NCBI RefSeq assembly: GCF_001653135.1
Contig: NZ_BDDS01000002.1
Location: forward strand, 1-64,000
Direction of reading: 5' to 3'
From: Pseudoalteromonas neustonica
GTDB taxonomy: Bacteria; Pseudomonadota; Gammaproteobacteria; Enterobacterales; Alteromonadaceae
DNA: 64,000 bases
Shown: piece after piece, positions 56,798 to 64,000 of the stretch
How positions within the stretch are numbered: the stretch's first letter is position 1
Layout of the letters: every line of letters begins with the position of its first letter
Notes under the pieces: model-generated
What the model was told of the DNA's origin: nothing
The model's input: only the letters and a program-made list of their open reading frames with translations
The model's database searches: none
Position numbers and translations under genes: made by a program

Positions 56798-56833
56798 CCC
56801 CTTGTCTACACAGATGTAGACAAGGGGGGGGGG
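56798..56833. repeat. perfect 12-bp hairpin ending in a ten-G tract
   Basis: CCCCTTGTCTAC and GTAGACAAGGGG pair around ACAGAT, and the right arm runs on to a total of ten consecutive G (56824-56833). It lies between the PspB-like gene and the next membrane gene. No T-run follows, so it is not a standard terminator. Confidence 0.7.
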
Positions 56834-56963
56834 ATGAGTTGTGCGCGGAAACTTTCCTCTATTATTATTTATCATCACAAATTACGACCATTGTCTCTAT
56901 TTCGAAGTGGTACAACATGATGCATCCTTAGTATTTATCAAGGTCTGACTTTAAGGACGTTTT

Positions 56964-57359
56964 ATGAAACATCAACTTGCAAAAAGTGTTGGCTTATCAC
57001 TACTATCGCCTGTGATTATTGGTAGCATTTTAGGCGTTTATTATGGCTTAACATTAAACGCGGATCCTATCACTACATTTATTCAGTTATTAATGAGCGC
57101 GATAGCCAATGCTCATATCGTTGGTTTAACGATGGCTGCATTTGTTGTTCCGGGATATTTACTGATGTTTAAGTATGCCAAAGTTAACTACTCGGGTGTT
57201 TTGACATTAGGTTTGTTGGGGGGGGCAATTTTTAGCTTCTTACTCAGTGCCACCGGTGGCATGGTGTTCTTAGTTAATACAGCAATGTCAGCATTGGCGG
57301 CAGGTTTATTTTTATACGGGCTACGACAAGGCGCTGCAAAACAACAATCCACGCAATAG
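56964..57359 (+). CDS. hypothetical four-helix membrane protein
   Basis: The 131 residues contain four membrane helices (SLLSPVIIGSILGVYYGL, ANAHIVGLTMAAFVVPGYLL, YSGVLTLGLLGGAIFSFLLS, FLVNTAMSALAAGLFLYGL) with short loops and a Gln-rich tail. Glycine and alanine are abundant in the helices. No family is recognised. AAGGAC precedes the ATG. It is probably monocistronic. Confidence 0.75.
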   Translation: MKHQLAKSVGLSLLSPVIIGSILGVYYGLTLNADPITTFIQLLMSAIANAHIVGLTMAAFVVPGYLLMFKYAKVNYSGVLTLGLLGGAIFSFLLSATGGMVFLVNTAMSALAAGLFLYGLRQGAAKQQSTQ

Positions 57360-57484
57360 CAGAAATATTAACCAAGCGTGCTGAAAATTAGGGCAAATTA
57401 CTTTTTTTTGCCCTGAAAAGGTTTCAATTATTGGCCACAAAGAGTACCTTTAACTACTGTATGTTTGATAAGAAGTAGTTTGGT

Positions 57485-57946
57485 ATGCAAAAGCAAGAAT
57501 TTTACCAGTCATTAGTTAAACAAACTGAATCACTAATTGCTGGAGAGTCTAATGTTATTGCCAATATGGCAAATATTAGCGCGTTGTTATTTACTTCATT
57601 AAATGATGTGAATTGGGCGGGCTTTTATCTAATGGATTCTCCGTCGGAGTTGGTACTTGGCCCGTTTCAAGGTAACCCTGCATGTATCCGTATTCCCGTT
57701 GGGAAAGGTGTGTGTGGAACTGCCGCTGCAACTGCACAAACACAACTTGTTGAAGATGTACATGCATTTTCAGGCCATATAGCCTGCGATGCAGCGTCTA
57801 ATTCTGAAATAGTAATACCGATCCATAAAAATGGTGAATTATTTGCTGTATTAGATATCGACAGTCCAAGTATTGCCCGGTTTGATGCTGATGATAAACA
57901 AGGCTTAGAAGCATTAGTTGCGTGTTTTGAGGCAACGATTGCATGA
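57485..57946 (+). CDS. msrC: free methionine-(R)-sulfoxide reductase MsrC
   Basis: This 153-residue GAF-domain enzyme reduces free Met-R-O with thioredoxin. The three redox cysteines Cys67 (NPACIRI), Cys77 (GKGVCGTAA) and Cys101 (GHIACDAASNSEIVIP) have the same 10- and 24-residue spacing as E. coli Cys84, 94 and 118. The msrC(yebR)-proQ-prc order of E. coli is kept, with one extra small gene in between. Confidence 0.94.
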   Translation: MQKQEFYQSLVKQTESLIAGESNVIANMANISALLFTSLNDVNWAGFYLMDSPSELVLGPFQGNPACIRIPVGKGVCGTAAATAQTQLVEDVHAFSGHIACDAASNSEIVIPIHKNGELFAVLDIDSPSIARFDADDKQGLEALVACFEATIA

Positions 57947-58221
57947 AAGACTTAGTAAATGTACAGGATTATCTGTTTGCCATTGCCGATGTTGGTGATT
58001 GGGAAGGGGATGAAGAGCATGTAGCTGAAACGCTAAATGATTTAATTCACATTGCATGGGAACGACTTCCTGATGAGACCGATAGTGAATTAATCGATGA
58101 AATAATTAATGGTATTTGGGAACACCTTCGAGGTGATATGGCTGTAATTGAAGCCGACTTTGAAGAGCTGGTCGACTGGGTAACACACTACGTCGATTCG
58201 TCCCTTGATGAAAAGATGTGA
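57943..58221 (+). CDS. small acidic protein between msrC and proQ
   Basis: The 92-residue, strongly acidic, probably all-helical protein (DWEGDEEHVAETLNDLIHIA, then TDSELIDEIINGIWEHL) has no signal. It overlaps msrC by 4 bp (ATGA) and lies 15 bp before proQ, so it is part of that operon. No family is recognised. Its acidity and the adjacent RNA chaperone invite the idea of a partner for a basic protein, but nothing in the sequence proves it. Confidence 0.75.
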   Translation: MKDLVNVQDYLFAIADVGDWEGDEEHVAETLNDLIHIAWERLPDETDSELIDEIINGIWEHLRGDMAVIEADFEELVDWVTHYVDSSLDEKM

Positions 58222-58236
58222 AAAATAGGTTCTAAA

Positions 58237-58887
58237 ATGGAAACCACAAACAAGCTAAAAGATATTAATGAAGTGTTGGAATTTTTATATCAAGAATTCC
58301 CACAATGTTTTAAACAAAAGGACGGTATCAAACCGCTTAAAGTCGGTATCTTTAAAGATATTGCTGAGCGTATTGAAGGGTCAGAGAAGGTTAGTAAAAC
58401 TCAGGTGCGTCAAGCACTTAGAAAGTACACTTCAAACTGGCGCTATTTAGAAGCCGTTACTAAGTCTGAGTTCCGCATTGACCTTGATGGTAATCAAGGT
58501 GAAAAAGTTGAACAAGAACATATCGATCATGCGCAAAAATCGCTTGAAGAAAGTCGAGCGAAAATGGCTAAACGTAAGAAGTCACAACGCCCTCGAAATG
58601 ATTCAGACACAAAATCTTACAAAAAGAAACCGGGTCAATTCGCCAAAACAGGTGATAAAAACGCTAAGGTTAATAGTACCCCAGCGAAAGCTGCGCCGGC
58701 TAAACGTTCTGGTAAAATTGAACCTTTGCCAGCGAGTGAGGTCAAGGTTAATAACAAAGTTAAAGTTAAACTTGGCCAAGCCCTTGTTAATGCAATTATC
58801 ACTGAAGTGAACAAAGAAGACGTTCATGTTGAGTTGGTAACAGGTATGCAAGTTAAAACCAAAGCAGACAGCCTGTACATTATTTAA
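58237..58887 (+). CDS. proQ: RNA chaperone ProQ
   Basis: The 216-residue ProQ has a FinO-type RNA-binding domain (about 5-115, with FPQCFKQKDGIKPLKVGIFKDI and VRQALRKYTSNWRYL), a basic disordered linker (RAKMAKRKKSQRPRNDS onward) and a C-terminal Tudor-like domain (KVKVKLGQALVNAIITEVNKEDVHVEL). It binds many sRNAs and mRNA 3' ends. prc follows after 26 bp, as in E. coli. Confidence 0.95.
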   Translation: METTNKLKDINEVLEFLYQEFPQCFKQKDGIKPLKVGIFKDIAERIEGSEKVSKTQVRQALRKYTSNWRYLEAVTKSEFRIDLDGNQGEKVEQEHIDHAQKSLEESRAKMAKRKKSQRPRNDSDTKSYKKKPGQFAKTGDKNAKVNSTPAKAAPAKRSGKIEPLPASEVKVNNKVKVKLGQALVNAIITEVNKEDVHVELVTGMQVKTKADSLYII

Positions 58888-58913
58888 GCTGTATATAAAT
58901 TAAGGAGTTGTGT

Positions 58914-60947
58914 ATGAGTCAGAAGTTTACGCTCATTCCGTTAGTCGCGGCCCTATATTCGGGTTCATTATTTGCCTCAGCTGATATAGCGGATGTTTTA
59001 TCAGTCAAAGACTTACCGATACTTAAGCAGGAAAGTCAGCATAGTACGGCTAGCAAACGGGTGACAAACTTATTTACTCGTGCACATTACAAGCCAATTC
59101 GGTTTGATGACGCACTTTCTAGCAAAGTGTTTGATCGTTATATTGAATCCCTTGATTTTAATAAAAGCGTCTTTTTGGCTGCGGATATTGCATCTTTTGA
59201 GCAATACCGCAACCAATTTGATAGCGCATTGCCAACAGGTAAACTCGATTTCACGTTTGATATTTTTAACTTAAGTATGAAGCGTCGTTTTGAGCGTTAT
59301 GATTACTCGTTAAGTTTGCTTGAAAAAGAAATGACCTTCGATAAAGAAGATGAATATTTCTTTGACCGTGAAGAAAGCGAGTGGGCCAAAACTCAAGCTG
59401 AGCTTGATGAGCTTTGGCGTGAACGTGTGAAGTATGACGCTCTACGTTTAAAAATGACGGGTAAAGATTGGACCGGAATTAAAGAGGTATTGACAAAGCG
59501 TTACCACAATGCACAAAAACGATTAGTTCAAACTAACAGTGAAGATGCATTTCAGATTGTTATGAACTCGTTTGCACGCAGCATAGAAGCGCATACATCT
59601 TATTTATCTCCACGCAGAGCCGAACAGTTTAAGATGGATATGGACCTTGAACTTGAGGGCATAGGTGCGGTGCTGAGTTATGACGAAGACTATACCGTTA
59701 TTCGCAGTTTAGTCCCAGGTGGGCCTGCAGATAAATCTGAACAAATTAAAGCTGATGACCGTGTAATTGGTGTTGCCCAAGATGGCGAAGAATTTGTTGA
59801 TATAATTGGCTGGCGTTTAGATGACGTAGTTGATTTGATAAAAGGTCCAAAAGGGACAAAAGTAAGACTACAGTACTTAAAAGGCGCGGACGCACATGGC
59901 ACGCCTAAAGTGGTTGAAATCATCCGAGACAAAATTCGTTTGGAAGACCGAGCGGCTAAATCAGAGGTATTCGAAGCAAAATACTCAGACTTAACAAGTA
60001 AAATAGGCGTTATTGAAATCCCGGGATTTTATAATAACCTCTCTAAAGACGTAAAAGTTGAGCTTGCTAAATTAAAAGAAGCAAAAGTTGATGGCATAAT
60101 TATTGACTTACGCCAAAATGGCGGTGGTTCTTTGTATGAGGCCACACAATTATCTGGTTTGTTTTTTGATCAAGGCCCTGTAGTCCAGATCCATACATTA
60201 AATAATAGAATAGAAGAACAAAAAGATCGTGACGGTGTTACGTTTTATAATGGCCCGTTAACGGTATTGGTTGATCGCTATAGTGCTTCTGCCTCAGAGA
60301 TTTTTGCTGCCGCAATGCAAGATTATGGTCGTGCAGTGGTCATCGGTGAACAAACGTTTGGCAAAGGGACTGTACAACAGCATAAAGGCTTAGGCAGAGC
60401 CTATGATTTATATGAAAATCCACTTGGTAGTGTGCAGTATACAATTGCTAAGTTTTATCGCATAAATGGTGGAAGTACACAGCATAAAGGTGTCATTCCT
60501 GATATATCATTTCCATCAGCTATAGATCCTGCTGAGTGGGGGGAGAGCCAAGAAGATAATGCACTCCCGTGGGATAGCATCATTAGAGCGAGATATAATT
60601 CGGTTGATAATTTGCAACCGGCGATAACTTACTTAAGTAAGGCTCATGCTGATCGTATAAAAACGGAACCTGAATTTAACTACGTTTACCAAGATATTAC
60701 ACGCTACAAAGAAGAGAAAGATCGTAAAACAATTTCGCTTGTTGAAGCAAAGCGTATTAAAGAAAAAGATGAAGGTGAAGCGCGGGCATTAGCACGTACT
60801 AATGAACGTCTTGTTCGCCTAGGTGTAAAACCTGTTGAGAACTTAGATGATATACCAGACGTTTTAGACGATTTAGACCCTTTCTTGGAAGAAGCAGCAT
60901 TAATTACACAAGATTATATTAAATTTGGCCGCTTAGCTAAAAAGTAA
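58914..60947 (+). CDS. prc: periplasmic tail-specific protease Prc
   Basis: The 677-residue S41 protease starts with a signal peptide (TLIPLVAALYSGSLFASA). It has an N-terminal helical domain, a PDZ domain (about 235-330, LELEGIGAVLSYDEDYTVIR), the catalytic Ser in VDRYSASASEIFAA and Lys in GEQTFGKGTVQQ, and a C-terminal extension. With NlpI it degrades MepS and other envelope proteins from the C-terminus. ATG 58914 has AAGGAG at 6 bases; TTG 58908 is in frame. Confidence 0.95.
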   Translation: MSQKFTLIPLVAALYSGSLFASADIADVLSVKDLPILKQESQHSTASKRVTNLFTRAHYKPIRFDDALSSKVFDRYIESLDFNKSVFLAADIASFEQYRNQFDSALPTGKLDFTFDIFNLSMKRRFERYDYSLSLLEKEMTFDKEDEYFFDREESEWAKTQAELDELWRERVKYDALRLKMTGKDWTGIKEVLTKRYHNAQKRLVQTNSEDAFQIVMNSFARSIEAHTSYLSPRRAEQFKMDMDLELEGIGAVLSYDEDYTVIRSLVPGGPADKSEQIKADDRVIGVAQDGEEFVDIIGWRLDDVVDLIKGPKGTKVRLQYLKGADAHGTPKVVEIIRDKIRLEDRAAKSEVFEAKYSDLTSKIGVIEIPGFYNNLSKDVKVELAKLKEAKVDGIIIDLRQNGGGSLYEATQLSGLFFDQGPVVQIHTLNNRIEEQKDRDGVTFYNGPLTVLVDRYSASASEIFAAAMQDYGRAVVIGEQTFGKGTVQQHKGLGRAYDLYENPLGSVQYTIAKFYRINGGSTQHKGVIPDISFPSAIDPAEWGESQEDNALPWDSIIRARYNSVDNLQPAITYLSKAHADRIKTEPEFNYVYQDITRYKEEKDRKTISLVEAKRIKEKDEGEARALARTNERLVRLGVKPVENLDDIPDVLDDLDPFLEEAALITQDYIKFGRLAKK

Positions 60948-60965
60948 ATGGTTTTATTAACTAAT

Positions 60966-60991
60966 AAAAAAGGCGCTTTAGCGCCTTTTTT
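60966..60991 (+). terminator. intrinsic terminator after prc
   Basis: AAAAAAGGCGC and GCGCCTTTTTT pair around TTTA, starting 18 bp after the prc stop. Confidence 0.88.
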
Positions 60992-61096
60992 GCTACCTAA
61001 AGCGTCTGATATTGCTATAATTGATGATTAAACGCTGATAAACCTAAGCGTCCTAGTTTCGCTAGATAATCTGTCCGCGCTAAAAATAATAATTAA

Positions 61097-61116
61097 ACAC
61101 GTACTTAAATACGTGT
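61097..61116 (+). promoter_or_regulatory. hairpin abutting the ribosome site of the NhaC gene
   Basis: ACACGTA and TACGTGT form a perfect 7-bp stem around CTTAAA. The stem ends immediately before AGGAG (61117-61121), the Shine-Dalgarno of the TTG-started antiporter gene. It could be an operator or a leader structure affecting translation. Confidence 0.45.
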
Positions 61117-61129
61117 AGGAGTCTCTATT

Positions 61130-62593
61130 TTGAAGTCACAAGAAGAAAAACCTATTGCTCAGGCTAGCTTTTTTGATGCCTTAATCCCAATTTCAGTATT
61201 GATATGTTTATTAGGTGCTGCAGTGTATTTATTTGGCGATAGCTCGTCATCAGGCCCTAATCAAATTGCTCTGCTATTTGCTACTTTTACAGCTGCACTT
61301 ATAGGCCTTAAAAATGGCTACACGTGGAAAAAACTAGAGCAGGCGATGATTGAAGGGATCACACTCTCCCTCGGCGCTATTTTAATTTTATTAATGGTAG
61401 GTGCGTTAATCGGTACGTGGTTGTTGTCAGGCACTGTTCCAACGTTAATCTATTATGGTTTGCAAGTAATCAACCCGAGTTGGTTTTATGCTGCGAGTTG
61501 CTTGATTTGTGGCATTGTTGCGATGAGCATTGGTAGCTCGTGGACAACAGCTGCGACCATAGGTGTTGCATTATTAGGTGTTGCTACTGGTTTAGGGCTT
61601 GAACAAACAGTTACAGCAGGCGCTGTTATTTCTGGTGCTTATTTTGGTGATAAATTAAGTCCGCTTTCAGAAACGACCAATTTAGCCCCAGCGGTTGTTG
61701 GTGCTGATTTATTTGAACATATTCACCATATGTTATGGACCACAGTCCCTAGCTTTATAATTGCGTTAGTTATTTTTATTTTTATGGGCTTTAATGCAAC
61801 AGCCTCAAGTGAAGCAGGGCGTATTGATGAAATAACGCGAATACTTGAACAAAATTTTAATATTGGCTTAGAAATGCTTGTGCCTTTGATTGTTTTACTC
61901 GTTTTAGCAATTAGGAAAATGCCTGCATTTCCTGCTATCTCTATTGGTGCTGTAATTGGTGCTGTATGGGCGATGATTTTCCAATCTGACTTAATCGCAA
62001 ACCAAATTGATGGCTCACAAGGTCAGTTAGTAGGTTACTTCAAATTAGTTTGGACTACTTTTTTTGATGGTTTTAGTATTTTAACCGGCGATGAAAAGAT
62101 GGATTCATTACTAAGTGGCGGGGGGATGTCAGGCATGCTAACAACTACTTGGTTAATTATGACTGCGCTCATGTTTGGTGCCATCATGGAAAAAACAGGA
62201 CTACTTGATATATTTGTTAAAAGTATTCTAAAAATAGCAAAAAGCACAGGCTCACTTATTACAGCAACGATTGCGACGTGTATCGGTACAAATGTTATTG
62301 CTGCAGATCAGTATATTGCTATTGTTGTACCAGGACGTATGTTTAAAGAAGAGTACGAAAAACGTGGATTAAAGCCTGTTAATTTATCTCGTACATTAGA
62401 AGATGGTGGAACAATTACAAGCCCGCTTATTCCTTGGAATACCTGTGGGGCATATATGCAAAGTGTGTTATTGATCAATCCGTTTGATTATGCGCTTTAT
62501 GCATTCTTTAATCTTATTAATCCATTTTTAGCTGTTGTGTATGCCTATTTAGGCATCAAAATATTACGTATTAAACCAAAACAACAGGCATAA
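61130..62593 (+). CDS. nhaC: NhaC-family Na+/H+ antiporter
   Basis: The 487-residue inner-membrane transporter has about 11 to 12 helices. NhaC features include SIGSSWTTAATIGVALLGVA, GAVISGAYFGDKLSPLSETTNLAPA and TSPLIPWNTCGAYM. It exchanges Na+ for H+, fitting a marine cell. It begins at TTG 61130 (KSQEEKPIAQASFFDALIP) with AGGAG at 8 bases; there is no ATG near the start. A small hairpin precedes the ribosome site. NhaC relatives can also exchange malate for lactate with Na+, so the substrate is not certain. Confidence 0.9.
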   Translation: MKSQEEKPIAQASFFDALIPISVLICLLGAAVYLFGDSSSSGPNQIALLFATFTAALIGLKNGYTWKKLEQAMIEGITLSLGAILILLMVGALIGTWLLSGTVPTLIYYGLQVINPSWFYAASCLICGIVAMSIGSSWTTAATIGVALLGVATGLGLEQTVTAGAVISGAYFGDKLSPLSETTNLAPAVVGADLFEHIHHMLWTTVPSFIIALVIFIFMGFNATASSEAGRIDEITRILEQNFNIGLEMLVPLIVLLVLAIRKMPAFPAISIGAVIGAVWAMIFQSDLIANQIDGSQGQLVGYFKLVWTTFFDGFSILTGDEKMDSLLSGGGMSGMLTTTWLIMTALMFGAIMEKTGLLDIFVKSILKIAKSTGSLITATIATCIGTNVIAADQYIAIVVPGRMFKEEYEKRGLKPVNLSRTLEDGGTITSPLIPWNTCGAYMQSVLLINPFDYALYAFFNLINPFLAVVYAYLGIKILRIKPKQQA

Positions 62594-62600
62594 ATTCTAT

Positions 62601-62627
62601 GCTCCTCTGATAAAGAGGAGCCTTTTT
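62601..62627 (+). terminator. intrinsic terminator after the NhaC gene
   Basis: GCTCCTCT and AGAGGAGC pair around GATAA, followed by a T-run. It stops just before the pepN ribosome site. Confidence 0.8.
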
Positions 62628-62638
62628 GGAGGTTCATT

Positions 62639-64000
62639 ATGACCGCGTCAAAAAAACCACAAGCACACTATCTTAAAGATTACCAAGCCCCTGTTTTTAG
62701 CGTTGAACATATAGATTTAACGTTTGATCTAGCGCCTTTAAAAACTCAAGTTAGCTCACTGCTGACCCTTAAAAGATTAACAGCAGAAAACGACGATTTA
62801 GTTTTAGATGGTATAGACCTAACACTACTTTCAGTAACTGTTGATGGGCACGCTTATACTGATTTTCGCGAAGCGGATGAGCAGCTAATCATTAGCAACT
62901 TACCGTCGCAATGCCGTTTAGGTATAGTGAACGAGATATCGCCGCAGACAAACACATCTTTAGAAGGTTTATATCTTTCAGGTGGTGCCTATTGTACGCA
63001 ATGTGAAGCACAAGGTTTTAGAAAAATAACTTACTACCTTGATCGCCCTGATGTACTTGCTAGTTTTGATGTGACGATTATTGCAGACACTCAGTTCACT
63101 CATTTATTATCTAATGGTAATAAATTAGATGAAGGTGAACTAGATAATGGTCGCCACTTTGCTAAATGGCAAGACCCATTTAAAAAACCAAGCTATTTAT
63201 TTGCACTCGTTGCAGGTGATTTTGATGTTTTAGAAGATACCTTTGTAACGCATAGCGGTCGCAGTATTGATTTAGCATTATTTGTTGATAAGGGTAATTT
63301 ACCAAAAACGCCACATGCAATGACATCACTTAAAAAATCAATGCAGTGGGATGAAGAGCGTTTTAATCTTGAATATGATTTAGATATTTATATGATTGTT
63401 GCCGTTGATTTTTTCAATATGGGGGCAATGGAGAATAAAGGCTTAAACATCTTTAATTCTAAATGCGTTTTAGCAAACCAAGAAACCGCCACGGATAAAG
63501 ATTATCACACGATAGAGTCAATTGTTGGCCACGAATATTTTCATAACTGGACAGGGAATCGCGTGACCTGTCGTGATTGGTTTCAATTGTCTTTAAAAGA
63601 AGGCTTAACAGTATTTCGTGATCAAGAATTTAGCAGTGACTTAGGTTCTCGTGCACTTAATCGTATTGATGCTGTGAAAGTAATGCGTACACACCAGTTT
63701 AGTGAAGATGCAGGCCCTATGGCTCACCCAATTCGTCCAGAACAAGTGATTGAAATGAATAATTTCTACACGGTAACGGTATACGATAAAGGAGCTGAAG
63801 TGATCCGTATGATGCATACATTACTGGGAGAAGAAAAATTCCAACAAGGGATGACTCTTTATTTTGAGCGCCACGATGGACAAGCGGTGACCTGTGATGA
63901 CTTTGTTGCAGCGATGAGCGATGCTTCAAATATTGATTTAAAACAGTTTAAGCGCTGGTATAGCCAAGCAGGCACACCGCGTTTGGTTGTTAAGCAAGAT
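62639..64000 (+). CDS. pepN: aminopeptidase N PepN (3' end outside window)
   Basis: The first 454 residues of this M1 zinc aminopeptidase are present, and the frame is open to the window end. It removes N-terminal residues in cytosolic peptide turnover. The substrate motif GAMEN is at residues 262-266. The zinc site HEYFH is at 298-302 (His298, His302) with the third ligand Glu321 in LKEGLTVF. The beta-sandwich domain comes first (YLKDYQAPVFSVEHIDLTFDL). ATG 62639 has TGGAGG 7 to 8 bases upstream. E. coli PepN has 870 residues, so about half lies beyond the edge. Confidence 0.95.
   Translation, partial: MTASKKPQAHYLKDYQAPVFSVEHIDLTFDLAPLKTQVSSLLTLKRLTAENDDLVLDGIDLTLLSVTVDGHAYTDFREADEQLIISNLPSQCRLGIVNEISPQTNTSLEGLYLSGGAYCTQCEAQGFRKITYYLDRPDVLASFDVTIIADTQFTHLLSNGNKLDEGELDNGRHFAKWQDPFKKPSYLFALVAGDFDVLEDTFVTHSGRSIDLALFVDKGNLPKTPHAMTSLKKSMQWDEERFNLEYDLDIYMIVAVDFFNMGAMENKGLNIFNSKCVLANQETATDKDYHTIESIVGHEYFHNWTGNRVTCRDWFQLSLKEGLTVFRDQEFSSDLGSRALNRIDAVKVMRTHQFSEDAGPMAHPIRPEQVIEMNNFYTVTVYDKGAEVIRMMHTLLGEEKFQQGMTLYFERHDGQAVTCDDFVAAMSDASNIDLKQFKRWYSQAGTPRLVVKQD

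Overview
The window is chromosomal DNA of a marine gammaproteobacterium, most likely Pseudoalteromonas (Alteromonadales). The evidence is the low-GC coding style, the E. coli-like housekeeping blocks (ruvCAB, tolQRAB-pal-cpoB followed by tRNA-Lys and nadA, recCBD, mnmA-hflD-purB, msrC-proQ-prc), a TonB receptor with secreted phosphatases, and small dispersed mobile elements. The genus is inferred; no rRNA is present.

Layout. 1-2.1 kb is an accessory patch: the tail of a transposase, a fragment resembling the end of a secreted hydrolase-type toxin, a secreted ankyrin-repeat protein, a Fic protein, and a convergent 51-residue small protein with its own good promoter and Shine-Dalgarno. A tRNA-Pro gene closes the patch. 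2.5-8.7 kb holds tesA, divergent from an ABC transporter (ybbA-ybbP), then ruvC-ruvA-ruvB. 8.7-9.9 kb has no protein gene. It holds a MITE and a candidate small RNA, and ybgC, which often sits between ruvB and tolQ, is absent. 9.9-16.7 kb is the Tol-Pal envelope operon, four identical tRNA-Lys genes and nadA. 16.8-22 kb holds tRNA-Ser(GGA), a truncated GGDEF gene, a DUF2750 gene, a TetR/old-yellow-enzyme divergent pair with two matching operators, and a PTS-EIIC/EAL fusion.

22-27 kb is a probable phosphate-scavenging cluster: a TonB-dependent receptor, a type I phosphodiesterase-like enzyme and a PhoD-like phosphatase. 27-36 kb is recC-recB-recD. 36-38 kb is a mobile-element-rich stretch. A GNAT gene there has been partly duplicated, apparently by recombination between MITE copies, and the second copy is interrupted by another small element. 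38-46 kb carries a TRIC-like channel, a secreted M20 amidohydrolase divergent from a Crp/Fnr regulator, several small conserved proteins, a GNAT enzyme and the ribosomal oxygenase roxA. 46-49.5 kb is mnmA-hflD-purB on the minus strand. 50-54 kb holds a PAS-GGDEF cyclase, then tusDCBE-rluE and a BI-1/YccA protein on the minus strand. 54-57 kb holds two tRNA-Ser(TGA) genes, a membrane LytTR regulator, a CPBP protease, a PspB-like small protein and a hairpin ending in a G10 tract. 57-64 kb holds msrC, a small acidic protein, proQ, prc, an NhaC antiporter and the start of pepN, which runs off the window.

The most noteworthy observations are the Fic gene with its convergent small gene; a MITE family with TA/CTAG target preference whose ends supply stop codons to two host genes and which explains the GNAT duplication; a sigma70-to-terminator small RNA candidate upstream of tolQ; and the tandem paired operators of the TetR/OYE unit.
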